DNA of 36,157 nt from Ruminiclostridium sp. (GCA_017942025.1 JAGAVH010000040.1:1-36157); one strand, 5' to 3'. Positions 18,367 through 26,714 are shown, numbered from the stretch's first letter. Numbers and translations: made by a program. The notes: a model not told the origin generated them from the letters alone.

Positions 18367-19851
18367 ATGATTTTCAAGGAATACGATGTCATTATCGTCG
18401 GAAGCGGCGTATCCGGACTATATGCGGCGCTGAATCTTGACAGCAGTATGAAGATACTGATGTTATCCAAAAAGGAGCTTACACTCTGCAACTCTGCATT
18501 GGCTCAGGGCGGTGTAGCGGCTGTTATGGATGAAAAGGGCGACGATTATGAGTTACATATAAAGGATACTCTTATTGCCGGTGGCTACAAGAACGATATG
18601 GACAACCTCCGCATACTTGTAGAGCAGGGCCCTAAGGATGTAAGAAAGCTTGTGGATTATGGCGTAGAATTCGACCGCAAGGAGGACGGCTCTATTCACC
18701 TGACCTTAGAAGGTGGTCATTGCCGCAACAGAATCGCACACCATAAGGACAGCACAGGCTACGAAATTGTAACCTCGCTTATTGAGAATGTAACAAAGCT
18801 ACCTAATGTAACTATCCTTGAAAATGCTCATCTTCTCGGACTTGATAAAAGAGGAGAGGATTTCCTTGCAGACGTACTGCAGGGTGGTGAGCATTCCTAT
18901 TATACCACAAAAGCTATGATACTTGCAACAGGTGGAATAGGCAGAGTTTACGAATTTACAACAAATTCTGCTATTGCAACCGGTGACGGCATACAGTTCG
19001 CCTACAATTTAGGCGCAGAAATAAAGCACTTAAACTACGTGCAGTTCCATCCCACAGCCTATGCGGACAGAGAAAACAGAGAATGCTTCTTGGTGTCCGA
19101 GGCGGTAAGAGGCGAGGGAGCATACCTGCTCAACTGCAATAAGGAACGCTTTATGCATAAATACGAGCCTGAACGTAAGGAGCTTGCTCCCCGTGACGTA
19201 GTATCCAAGTGCATCTTAAAGGAACAGAAGGCAACGGGCAGCGACAGATTTTATCTGGATATCTCCTATAAGGACAGCGAGTTTATCAAAAACCGCTTCC
19301 CGATGATATACAAAAAGGTACTGGAAAAGGGCTACGATATGACTAAGGAGCCTATTCCGATATACCCCTGCCAGCACTATCTGATGGGCGGTATTGCGGT
19401 AAACGGAAACGGTGCTACTAAAATAAAGGGACTTTATGCCGCAGGCGAATGCGCTCATACGGGCGTTCACGGAATAAACCGCCTTGCAAGTAACTCTCTG
19501 CTTGAGGCTCTTGTTTTCAGCCGACTTATTGCAGAGGATATCAACAAGAATTTCACCGCCACTGCAAAGGGTGAAAAGCAGTTTGACTATCCCACACCCG
19601 ACGGAATAGCTCTTCCCAGCGGAATAAGAACAGAGGTAAGAAGAATAATGCAGCGCTCCTTCTTTGTAGTGCCTGACTATGAGCAGGCGGCAGAGGACAT
19701 CGGCAGAATATCCGAAATAAAGGATATGCTCTATAATGGCGGCTATCAGATAACCCCCGACTATATCGAAGCAAAATCCCTTGCAACAGTAGCTTATATA
19801 ATTTTAAGCGAGGTTGTAAAGGAAGGAAAGGAAAAGGGAGAAATAAAATGA
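18367..19851 (+). CDS. nadB: L-aspartate oxidase
   Basis: 494 residues from the ATG at 18367, which has AAAGGTGG 7 nt upstream; the in-frame GTG at 18355 overlaps that ribosome site and is unlikely. NadB oxidises L-aspartate to iminoaspartate with FAD, first step of de novo NAD synthesis. Seen: the FAD-binding GSGVSGLYAALNL, ALAQGGVAAVM, EGGHCRNRIAHHKDSTG (substrate/active-site His-Arg), VQFHPTAY, SEAVRGEGAYL, APRDVVSKCI and GECAHTGVHGINRLASNSL. The tail after residue 440 is shorter than in E. coli. nadC follows with a 4-nt ATGA overlap. nadA is not in the window. Confidence 0.96.
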   Translation: MIFKEYDVIIVGSGVSGLYAALNLDSSMKILMLSKKELTLCNSALAQGGVAAVMDEKGDDYELHIKDTLIAGGYKNDMDNLRILVEQGPKDVRKLVDYGVEFDRKEDGSIHLTLEGGHCRNRIAHHKDSTGYEIVTSLIENVTKLPNVTILENAHLLGLDKRGEDFLADVLQGGEHSYYTTKAMILATGGIGRVYEFTTNSAIATGDGIQFAYNLGAEIKHLNYVQFHPTAYADRENRECFLVSEAVRGEGAYLLNCNKERFMHKYEPERKELAPRDVVSKCILKEQKATGSDRFYLDISYKDSEFIKNRFPMIYKKVLEKGYDMTKEPIPIYPCQHYLMGGIAVNGNGATKIKGLYAAGECAHTGVHGINRLASNSLLEALVFSRLIAEDINKNFTATAKGEKQFDYPTPDGIALPSGIRTEVRRIMQRSFFVVPDYEQAAEDIGRISEIKDMLYNGGYQITPDYIEAKSLATVAYIILSEVVKEGKEKGEIK

Positions 19852-20705
19852 TGTTACTTGATTTTTACGTTGACGATATTATAAAGACAGCCTTAAAAGA
19901 GGATATTAACTACATAGACAGCACAACGGATTTACTTATCAGCCCAAAGGACGAAAGCGAGGCATATTTCATCGCCAAGGCTGACGGCGTTGTGGCAGGT
20001 CTTGAAATTGCCCTTCGTGTGTTTAAACTTGTAGATAGCGATATCAAGATATTCTGTCATACAGAGGACGGAAACAAGGTGCGTAAGGGTGATATATTAG
20101 CCGAATTCAAGGGCAACACAAAGGCACTTTTAAAGGGCGAAAGAACAGCTCTTAACATTTTACAGCATATGAGCGGCATTGCTACCTATACTAACAAGTG
20201 TGTGGAGCTTGTAAAGGGCACAAAGGCTTCTATCTGCGATACAAGAAAAACTCTTCCCGGACTCCGTCCCTTACAGAAATATGCGGTAGTTATGGGCGGC
20301 GGTAAGAATCACCGCTACAACCTCACCGATGCGGCTATGCTTAAAGATAATCACATTGACGCCTACGGCGGTATTGCAAATGCGGTAAACGCCCTTCGTG
20401 AAAGAGCAGGTCATATGCTTAAAATCGAGGTTGAAGTAAGAAACTTCGACGAGCTTTACGAGGCACTCAGCGTAAATGCAGACGTAATCATGCTTGACAA
20501 TATGAGCCCCGCCGATATGAAGAAGGCTGTTGAAATAACAGACGGCAGAGCAAAGCTGGAAGCCAGCGGCAACGTAACCTTAGAGAACATCCGCTCGGTT
20601 GCAGAAAGCGGCGTTGATATCATAAGCCTCGGTGCGCTGACTCATAGCGTAACCGCCTTTGATATTTCGATGAAATGGGGCAAGGCTCCATTTGACGAGG
20701 AGTAA
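19848..20705 (+). CDS. nadC: nicotinate-nucleotide pyrophosphorylase (quinolinate phosphoribosyltransferase)
   Basis: 285 residues, normal length. It converts quinolinate and PRPP to nicotinate mononucleotide, CO2 and pyrophosphate. Motifs: RTALNILQHMSGIAT, CDTRKTLPGLRPLQKYAV, GGGKNHRYNLTDAAMLKDNH and the late EASGNVTLENI and GVDIISLGALTHS. Its ATG overlaps the nadB stop; a second ATG follows directly at 19851. The reaction releases pyrophosphate, of interest because a pyrophosphatase-like fusion sits two genes downstream. Confidence 0.96.
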   Translation: MMLLDFYVDDIIKTALKEDINYIDSTTDLLISPKDESEAYFIAKADGVVAGLEIALRVFKLVDSDIKIFCHTEDGNKVRKGDILAEFKGNTKALLKGERTALNILQHMSGIATYTNKCVELVKGTKASICDTRKTLPGLRPLQKYAVVMGGGKNHRYNLTDAAMLKDNHIDAYGGIANAVNALRERAGHMLKIEVEVRNFDELYEALSVNADVIMLDNMSPADMKKAVEITDGRAKLEASGNVTLENIRSVAESGVDIISLGALTHSVTAFDISMKWGKAPFDEE

Positions 20706-20738
20706 TATCCGACATAAATATTACTGATTGGTGATAAA

Positions 20739-20909
20739 ATGACAAATTGCGATAACTGTGTAAACTATGTCTACGATGAGGATTATGAGTGCTATTCCTG
20801 TCTTGTGAATTTAGATGAGGATGAAATGCGCAGATTCCTGACGGGCGACAATTATAACTGTCCCTATTTCAGACTTGATGATGAATACGAGCTTGCAAGA
20901 AAGCAGTAG
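20739..20909 (+). CDS. small Cys-rich protein, DUF6472-like
   Basis: 56 residues, missed by size-limited gene calls. It begins MTNCDNCVNYVYDEDYECY and ends FRLDDEYELARKQ. The CxxC at 4-7, CxxC-like pair at 18/21 and CPYF near 41 suggest a small metal-binding (zinc) fold. From memory this matches the DUF6472 pattern of Clostridia, with its YDEDYECYxCxxNLDEDEM core. It sits 33 nt after nadC and 8 nt before the Nudix fusion, whose ribosome site overlaps its stop codon, so it is part of that operon. The ribosome site is modest (TTGGTGA). Function unknown. Confidence 0.85.
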   Translation: MTNCDNCVNYVYDEDYECYSCLVNLDEDEMRRFLTGDNYNCPYFRLDDEYELARKQ

Positions 20910-20917
20910 GAGGAAAT

Positions 20918-21688
20918 ATGGCAAAGGTAATGCTTCAGGGTGATATGAGCTATATGGGTAAAAGGGTAACTGTTACTATGGACAGACCGATAGGAACAGA
21001 GCACCCAAAGCATCCGGGACTTATCTACCCCATAAACTACGGCTATATTGAGGGGCTTGTGGCAGGAGACGGAGAGGAGCAGGATGTATATCTTCTTGGC
21101 GTGGACAAGCCTCTTGAAAAGGCGGAATGTGTGATAATAGGCATAATCCATCGTCTTAACGACAATGAGGATAAATGGGTAGCCGTACCATCTGAGCTTG
21201 TCGGCAGTGAAATCTGTTACGAATGCAACATAATTCACGAAACTCATTTTCAGGAACAATACTACAATTCCGAGGTGTATGCTCTTTATGAAAAGACCTC
21301 AGGTGCAGTAATCTATACCGATGATGATGGAGTGAGAAAGTATTTTCTCATAAAGAATAAGAGCGGTCACATCGGTTTTCCTAAGGGACATATCGAATAC
21401 GGCGAAACAGAAAGGGAAAATGCTCTTCGTGAGGTGTATGAGGAATGTGGCTTAAAGGTTATACTGAATGACAAATTCCGAGCAGAATATACTTTCCGTA
21501 CACTCGAAAACACTGAAAAGACCTGCGCTTTTTATCTTGGCTATTTCGACAAAAAAGCCGCTGTTACCATTCAGCAGGAGGAGGTCATAGGCGACTGGCT
21601 TCTGACCTATGATGAAGCTATGGAAAAGCTGAACTGGGAACAGGATAAGGAAATATTAAGACAGGCAGAAAACTTTCTGAATAGCTAA
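20918..21688 (+). CDS. inorganic pyrophosphatase-like domain fused to Nudix hydrolase
   Basis: 256 residues. Residues about 1-110 resemble a soluble pyrophosphatase-like domain (VTMDRPIGTEHPKHPGLIYPINYGYI, then GDGEEQDVYLLG and IIHRLNDNEDKWV). Residues about 120-256 form a Nudix domain with an intact Nudix box: GHIEYGE, seven residues, REVYEECGL, which binds the divalent metals. The product likely cleaves a nucleoside-diphosphate-linked substrate. It is last in the nadB-nadC operon, which hints at a NAD- or dinucleotide-related role but does not prove it. AGGAGG ribosome site before the ATG. Confidence 0.88.
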   Translation: MAKVMLQGDMSYMGKRVTVTMDRPIGTEHPKHPGLIYPINYGYIEGLVAGDGEEQDVYLLGVDKPLEKAECVIIGIIHRLNDNEDKWVAVPSELVGSEICYECNIIHETHFQEQYYNSEVYALYEKTSGAVIYTDDDGVRKYFLIKNKSGHIGFPKGHIEYGETERENALREVYEECGLKVILNDKFRAEYTFRTLENTEKTCAFYLGYFDKKAAVTIQQEEVIGDWLLTYDEAMEKLNWEQDKEILRQAENFLNS

Positions 21689-21740
21689 AAACAGAAATAA
21701 GGCATTTTTTCAAGTAATTTACAACAAAAAATAACAAATA

Positions 21741-21773
21741 ACGGGGATATCTTTTATAGGATATCCCGTTTTT
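21741..21773 (+). terminator. terminator of the nadB operon
   Basis: Hairpin with arms 21741-21751 and 21760-21769 (one bulged G) followed by TTTTT. It separates the NAD operon from the promoter at 21797. Confidence 0.85.
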
Positions 21774-21796
21774 CGCATTACAATGGGAAAAACCGC

Positions 21797-21825
21797 TTTA
21801 CAACATATTTAAATTGTGCTATAAT
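21797..21825 (+). promoter_or_regulatory. sigma-A promoter of the acyl-conjugation operon
   Basis: TTTACA (21797-21802), 17-bp spacer ending TGC, consensus TATAAT (21820-21825). It falls inside the longest possible frame of the hydrolase, which shows that the first codons of that frame are not in the mRNA. Confidence 0.85.
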
Positions 21826-21870
21826 TCAAGAGTAAAAAAAGATGATAAAATACAGAAAGGTGTATTGGAT

Positions 21871-22821
21871 TTGAGCGTAGGACTTATAGTTGCCGGAGTA
21901 GTCGGCGGAGTAGCGGCACTTGGTGTTGCAGGCTCCTATGGTGTAGCAAATATTCTGTTCAAAAAAGTCATACCCCGTCAGGACGGAGTAAAGGTAGACC
22001 TTAACGAAATGGGTGACGGCGGCAAGTGGCAGGAATATATGAAGGTTATACAACCCAATAAGGAATATTTATTATCCTTACCCTGCGAGCATCTGAAGAT
22101 AAAATCAAAGGACGGACTCACCCTCTGCGGTGATTACTATAAAGCGGAGAATTCCTCTGATAAACTGGTTATCTGCTTCCACGGATATACAAGCGGAAGA
22201 ATGAGCAGCTGCTCCTTTGCGGCATTTATGTTAAAGGAAGGTTACGACTGCCTGCTGGTAGACAACCGTGCTCACGGTGACAGCGAGGGAGAATATATAG
22301 GCTTCGGTATTTTAGACAGATTCGACTGTATGTCCTGGATAAATTACGTAAACGAAAAATACGATAAAAAGGAAATACTGCTCTACGGAGTTTCAATGGG
22401 TGGTACAACGGTAATAATGGCGTCAGCGGATAAAAACCTCCCTGACAACGTAAAGGCTGTTATTGCCGACTGTGCGTTTACCTCTCCCTTTGACGTATTT
22501 TCTCACGTGCTTAAAAAGGATTATAAAATGCCTGCGTTTCCTACTATGGAAATCAATAATAAGATTTGCAAGAAGAAGGCAGGCTACGGCTTCAAGGATT
22601 ATTCCACTCTTGACGCTGTGAAGGAAACAAAGTGCCCGATTCTCTTTATCCACGGCGAAGAGGATAATTTCGTACCCGTTTGGATGAGCGACAGAAACTA
22701 CGAAGAGTGCCTTACCAAAAAGGCTCTTGTCAAGATAAAGGGCGCAGGACACGGTGCAAGCTACTACGAAAACGGCGAAGAATACAGAAAGGCTGTAAAG
22801 AACTTTCTTGATAACATCTGA
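21871..22821 (+). CDS. membrane-anchored alpha/beta hydrolase
   Basis: 316 residues from a TTG at 21871, 8 nt after AAAGGTG; a TTG at 21865 is a closer alternative, and the longest frame from 21814 overlaps the promoter. An N-terminal hydrophobic segment (VGLIVAGVVGGVAALGVAG) anchors it to the membrane. The catalytic triad is visible: nucleophile Ser in GVSMGG, Asp in HGEEDNFVP, His in GAGHG, with the oxyanion strand FHGYTSG. It resembles BAAT/YqkD-like hydrolases of Firmicutes that act on acyl esters or thioesters. It is the first gene of a five-gene operon with condensation, ACP and ligase genes, so a thioesterase-like or product-trimming role is possible (inference). Confidence 0.88.
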   Translation: MSVGLIVAGVVGGVAALGVAGSYGVANILFKKVIPRQDGVKVDLNEMGDGGKWQEYMKVIQPNKEYLLSLPCEHLKIKSKDGLTLCGDYYKAENSSDKLVICFHGYTSGRMSSCSFAAFMLKEGYDCLLVDNRAHGDSEGEYIGFGILDRFDCMSWINYVNEKYDKKEILLYGVSMGGTTVIMASADKNLPDNVKAVIADCAFTSPFDVFSHVLKKDYKMPAFPTMEINNKICKKKAGYGFKDYSTLDAVKETKCPILFIHGEEDNFVPVWMSDRNYEECLTKKALVKIKGAGHGASYYENGEEYRKAVKNFLDNI

Positions 22822-22835
22822 TAAATGGAGAGTAT

Positions 22836-24242
22836 ATGAAGGAATTTAACGTTAACGGAGCGGTGTTACAATGCTACCCCCTTACCGCTGCTCAGAGAAT
22901 ACATAACTATACAATAAGATTTTCAGCACATCAGGTACTTAATATAGGTACAGGCTTTTACGTACAGATTGAACTTAATCACGACAAGTTAAGAGAGGCT
23001 ATAAAGCTCGCATATCAGCAGTTCGATTCTATGAGAATAAGATTCTTAAAGGATGAGGACGATACTGTTTATCAGTACATAGTACCCAACGACGACAGAC
23101 AGGTGCCCTTTATAGATTTTTCCGACTGGAATGAAGAGGATGCTCACAAGGAGATGGAACGCTGGACTGCGGTTCCTTTTGAGAGATTCCATTCACCTAT
23201 GAATTATATAGCAATAATAAGACTTCCCGGCGGTTATAACGGAATCTACTTAAAGGTAGACCATATGACAATGGACTCAAGCTCCCTTATCATGTTCGAT
23301 GAATACGTGCTGAAGACCTATTGTGCATTATGCTACGGCACAGAAATGCCGAAGCCTATGATGTCCTATATCAAGGCGCTTGAAAAGGACCTTGAATATG
23401 AGGCAGGCTCACCTGCGCAGAAGCGTGATGAAGAATTCTGGATGAATGAAATCACAAAGAGCGAGCCTATATACACCGATTTCAACGGTATGGGCAGACT
23501 TATTACCCAGAGAAGAGAAAACAACAATCCCGACCAGCGTTGCGCTATGGTCGTATCAAAGAATCCCGAGGCGGCTATTGCAGTCTACAGACTTGAAAAA
23601 GAGCCCTCTGACAGACTTATGCAGTTCTGTCTTGACTATCAGATACCTATGGCAACACTTCTGCTTATGGGACTTCGTACAATCCTTTCAAAGTTCAACA
23701 ATGATGAAAAGGATGTATCGGTAAAGAGCTGTGTTGCAAGAAGAGGTACTCTTCTTGAAAAGAAATCAGGCGGTACAAGAATTCATTTCTTCCCCATCCG
23801 TACAGTAATCGAGCCTACCCAGACCTTCCTTGAAGGACTTCATATAATTCAGGCTGAACAGAACAAGCTGTTCCGTCATGCAAACTTCGATCCCATCGAT
23901 TATACTATAAGAAGAGCAAGACACTGGAAGAACCCTCCGGGAGCAAGCTACGAGAGTTTAAGCCTTACCTACCAGCCTATGACCTTACAGCGTCAGGAAA
24001 ACGAAATGCCTGATATAAAGTATAAGACTATGTGGTACACAAACGGCGTAGCAGGTCAGCCCTTATATCTCACGGTTATGCACAGAGCAGAGGACAACGG
24101 TCTGAACTTCAATTTTGAATACAGAAAGGACGCTGTTACCGAAAGCGAGATGGAATATCTCTACTATTACATCTGCCGTGCACTTTTCAGGGGCATTGAA
24201 GACCCTAACCGTACAATCGGTGAAATATTCGATTGGGTATAA
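22836..24242 (+). CDS. free-standing NRPS-type condensation-domain protein
   Basis: 468 residues, the size of one full condensation domain (about 450) and with no adenylation or carrier domain attached. The N-terminal PLTAAQRIHNY matches the C1 motif; the active-site motif HHxxxDG appears as DHMTMDS, keeping the second (catalytic) His and the Asp but changing the first His and the Gly. IHFFPIRTVI resembles the later NxxxxR region. Such proteins join an acyl group held on a carrier protein to an amine or hydroxyl. The next genes encode exactly a carrier protein and an activating ligase. GGAGAG ribosome site; 14 nt after the hydrolase gene. Acyltransferases of the WS/PapA type share this fold and are an alternative. 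Confidence 0.88.
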   Translation: MKEFNVNGAVLQCYPLTAAQRIHNYTIRFSAHQVLNIGTGFYVQIELNHDKLREAIKLAYQQFDSMRIRFLKDEDDTVYQYIVPNDDRQVPFIDFSDWNEEDAHKEMERWTAVPFERFHSPMNYIAIIRLPGGYNGIYLKVDHMTMDSSSLIMFDEYVLKTYCALCYGTEMPKPMMSYIKALEKDLEYEAGSPAQKRDEEFWMNEITKSEPIYTDFNGMGRLITQRRENNNPDQRCAMVVSKNPEAAIAVYRLEKEPSDRLMQFCLDYQIPMATLLLMGLRTILSKFNNDEKDVSVKSCVARRGTLLEKKSGGTRIHFFPIRTVIEPTQTFLEGLHIIQAEQNKLFRHANFDPIDYTIRRARHWKNPPGASYESLSLTYQPMTLQRQENEMPDIKYKTMWYTNGVAGQPLYLTVMHRAEDNGLNFNFEYRKDAVTESEMEYLYYYICRALFRGIEDPNRTIGEIFDWV

Positions 24243-24274
24243 TGAAATTATATATATAGAAAGGAACAGAAGAG

Positions 24275-24502
24275 ATGTTTGAACAGTTAAAGGAAATCAT
24301 TTTAAACTACGTTGAGGTAGATGCGGACTCTATCACAGAGGATTCAAGATTCATTGAAGATTTAGGCTTCAACTCCTACGACTTTATGAGCCTTTTAGGA
24401 GAGCTTGAACAGGAATTTGATATCACGGTTGACGAAAATCAGGTAGCTGACCTTCACACAGTAGGCGAGGCAGTAAAGTATATGGAAAGCCTCAAGAGCT
24501 GA
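24275..24502 (+). CDS. acyl/peptidyl carrier protein
   Basis: 75 residues, the normal size. The phosphopantetheine attachment Ser is in DLGFNSYDFMSLL (residue about 35), with Asn in place of the usual Asp before it. Helix 1 (LKEIILNYVEV) and the acidic helix 2 and 3 region are typical. It is not the fatty-acid synthase ACP by context: it lies between a condensation protein and an AMP-forming ligase, 14 nt before the latter. No phosphopantetheinyl transferase is in the window. Ribosome site GAAAGGA. Confidence 0.92.
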   Translation: MFEQLKEIILNYVEVDADSITEDSRFIEDLGFNSYDFMSLLGELEQEFDITVDENQVADLHTVGEAVKYMESLKS

Positions 24503-24516
24503 TAAAGGGAGAAAAT

Positions 24517-26061
24517 ATGGACAAGAATAAAATAAAGACTCTCCGTGATTTATACGAAGAAGCGGCGGCTCTTTACGGCGATGCTCCTTACGTAAAGGAA
24601 AAGGCAGGCAAGGAGATAGTTGAAAAATCCTTCTCACAGTTTGCCGATGATTGCCACAGAGTTGCAAACTATCTTCTTACCGAGGTCGGTGAAAAGCTTC
24701 ATGCGGCGGTTATAGGTCCTACAAGCTATGCCTATCTTGTGAGCTATTTCGGTTCGGTATCAACTGCAAATCCTATAGTTCCCCTTGATGCGCAGCTTCC
24801 TTGCCCCGACTTATGCGAGCTTTTACAAAGAGCTGATATAACGGTATTCTTCTATGACAAGAGATACGCTCCTATGCTGGATGCGATAAAGTCGGCTTGC
24901 CCCGAGGTAAAGCACTATATCTGCCTTCAGGAAAATGACGACGTTATCTCAACAGAAAAGATTGTAAAGGAATACGCACCTGCTGAAAAGCTTCCTGAAA
25001 TAAAGGAAAATACCTTAGCGGCAATTCTTTATACTTCAGGTACTACCGGCAAGAGCAAGGGCGTTATGCTGACACACGGCAACTTTATAGACAATGCTAT
25101 GTGCTGTGACGGTGAAAGCTCCCCTGGAGAATCAATACTTACAGTACTTCCTATCCATCACGTATATTGCTTTACCTGTGATATACTTTTAGGACTCCGC
25201 TACGGTACTACGGTATGTGTAAATGATTCTATGATGAGAATTGCGCTGAACTTAAAGCTGTTTCAGCCTACCTTCATCCTGCTTGTACCTATGATTGCAG
25301 AAACCATTTTAAAGCAGATAAAAGCAGCTTCAGCGGCAAAGCCCGAAATTCCTCCTCAGATGATAGCTCAGGCGGTATTCGGTGGCAGACTTAAAGGTAT
25401 CTACAGCGGTGGTGCATATCTTGCTCCCGAGATAACAAAGGCTTATAAGGAGCTTGGAATTCCGATTTCTCAAGGGTACGGTATGACAGAATGCTCACCC
25501 AGAATTTCTTCGTCAGTATTTACAGATGAAAACTACGGTGATGTTGGTACAGTAGTAAGAGGCTGTGAGATAAGAATAGAGGACGGCGAAATCGTTGTAA
25601 AGAGTCCTTCCGTAATGCAGGGCTACTACAAGGACCCCGAAGCTACAGCAGAGGCTCTTACAGAGGACGGCTGGCTTCATACAGGCGACCTCGGTTATGT
25701 AAAGGATAACCGTGTATATATCACAGGCAGAAAGAAAAATCTCATTATACTCAGCAACGGCGAAAACGTATCTCCCGAGGAGCTTGAAAACAAGTTTGCA
25801 GGCAAGGATATGGTAGCCGAGGTGCTTGTATATGCAGAGGAGGGCTATATCACAGCGGAAATAGTTCCAAATCCCGAATACTTCAAGGATAAGGAAAAGG
25901 CTGATATAGTCACAGCGTTAAACGAGCTTATAAAGGAAATCAACAAGACTGTAACCTCTTCAAAGACTATCAGAAGAATAAGACTTCGCGATAAGGAATT
26001 TGAAAAGACTACATCCAAAAAAATCAGGCGTCAGCAGTCCGAACAGGGCGAAATCATATAA
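24517..26061 (+). CDS. AMP-forming acyl/aminoacyl ligase (ANL superfamily)
   Basis: 514 residues. The core motifs are complete: YTSGTTGKSKGVMLTHGN (P-loop, near 171), QGYGMTECSP, DGWLHTGDLG, the hinge ITGRKKNLII and the C-terminal catalytic Lys in TTSKKIRR. It should activate a carboxylic acid as acyl-AMP and load it onto a thiol, here most likely the phosphopantetheine of the ACP encoded 14 nt upstream. The overall pattern fits long-chain fatty acyl ligases rather than amino-acid adenylation domains, but I cannot assign the substrate. It ends 22 nt before the SCP2-domain gene. Confidence 0.93.
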   Translation: MDKNKIKTLRDLYEEAAALYGDAPYVKEKAGKEIVEKSFSQFADDCHRVANYLLTEVGEKLHAAVIGPTSYAYLVSYFGSVSTANPIVPLDAQLPCPDLCELLQRADITVFFYDKRYAPMLDAIKSACPEVKHYICLQENDDVISTEKIVKEYAPAEKLPEIKENTLAAILYTSGTTGKSKGVMLTHGNFIDNAMCCDGESSPGESILTVLPIHHVYCFTCDILLGLRYGTTVCVNDSMMRIALNLKLFQPTFILLVPMIAETILKQIKAASAAKPEIPPQMIAQAVFGGRLKGIYSGGAYLAPEITKAYKELGIPISQGYGMTECSPRISSSVFTDENYGDVGTVVRGCEIRIEDGEIVVKSPSVMQGYYKDPEATAEALTEDGWLHTGDLGYVKDNRVYITGRKKNLIILSNGENVSPEELENKFAGKDMVAEVLVYAEEGYITAEIVPNPEYFKDKEKADIVTALNELIKEINKTVTSSKTIRRIRLRDKEFEKTTSKKIRRQQSEQGEII

Positions 26062-26083
26062 GAAAAAAGAAAGGGAAAAGAAA

Positions 26084-26644
26084 ATGACCTACGAGAAGAT
26101 TTTTGAAACCACAAAGAAGACCATTATGAAGAGCGATGTAAGCAACATCGAAGGCCACCTTGCAGTGCAGGTTGACATTGTCGGCGAGGGCGAAGGCGCA
26201 TTCTACATTGAGCTCAAGGATAAGCAGCTTTTTGTAGAGCCCTACGAGTACTATGATCACGACTGCAAGTTTATTATCAGCGCTGATGATTTCATCAAGA
26301 TGGTAAACGGCAAGCTCGATCCCGTTTTAGCTTACACAACAGGCAAGCTCAAGGTTGAAGGCAATGTTGATAAGGCACTCGAATTCAAGAAGATCGTTGA
26401 TTCTGTAAAGAAGCAGGAAAAGAAGGCGAAGTCTGCTACAAAGACTGAAAAGAAGCCTGCTGCAAAGAAGCCTGCTGCTAAGAAGGCAGAAGCAAAGCCC
26501 GCTGCAGAAAAGAAGGCTCCTGCTAAGAAGACAGAAGTAAAGCCTGCTGAAGAAAAGAAGGCTCCCGCTAAGAAGGCAGAAGCAAAGCCTGCTGAAGAAA
26601 AGAAGGCTCCTGCAAAGAAGACAACAACAAAGAAGACAAAGTAA
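26084..26644 (+). CDS. SCP2 sterol/lipid-transfer domain protein with Lys-Ala-Pro tail
   Basis: 186 residues from the ATG at 26084, with AAAGGGAAAAG upstream; a longer frame from 26000 runs through the ligase gene and is rejected. Residues 1-110 form an SCP2-like domain (GEGEGAFYIELKDKQL, CKFIISADDFIKMVNGKLDPVLAY and TGKLKVEGNVDKAL are family-typical), which binds hydrophobic acyl chains. Residues about 112-186 are a low-complexity tail rich in Lys, Ala and Pro, including three 15-residue repeats, strongly basic and resembling histone H1-like tails. Being last in the operon, it may hold or deliver the lipid substrate or product; the tail may bind nucleic acid, acidic wall polymer or phospholipid. 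Confidence 0.9.
   Translation: MTYEKIFETTKKTIMKSDVSNIEGHLAVQVDIVGEGEGAFYIELKDKQLFVEPYEYYDHDCKFIISADDFIKMVNGKLDPVLAYTTGKLKVEGNVDKALEFKKIVDSVKKQEKKAKSATKTEKKPAAKKPAAKKAEAKPAAEKKAPAKKTEVKPAEEKKAPAKKAEAKPAEEKKAPAKKTTTKKTK
26489..26623 (+). repeat. three tandem 45-bp coding repeats in the SCP2 protein tail
   Basis: Units 26489-26533, 26534-26578 and 26579-26623 encode variants of E(A/V)KPA(A/E)EKKAPAKK(T/A). Differences are mostly synonymous or Ala/Val/Glu changes, and length variation between strains is likely. Confidence 0.9.
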
Positions 26645-26659
26645 GATTTCTGATTTACA

Positions 26660-26689
26660 GCCTCCCTTTCGGGAGGCTTTTCTTTTTTT
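26660..26689 (+). terminator. terminator of the acyl-conjugation operon
   Basis: A 7-bp GC stem (GCCTCCC / GGGAGGC, 26660-26666/26671-26677) with loop TTTC and a TTTTCTTTTTTT tail. Confidence 0.95.
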
Positions 26690-26714
26690 ATGGCAACTTA
26701 TTATTGCGTGGCAT

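Noticed and set aside
21814-21870. Upstream start of the alpha/beta hydrolase
   Set aside because: The first codons overlap the -10 box of the operon promoter, so they are not in the mRNA.
26000-26083. Upstream start of the SCP2 protein
   Set aside because: It would read through the end of the ligase gene in another frame; ATG 26084 has its own ribosome site.
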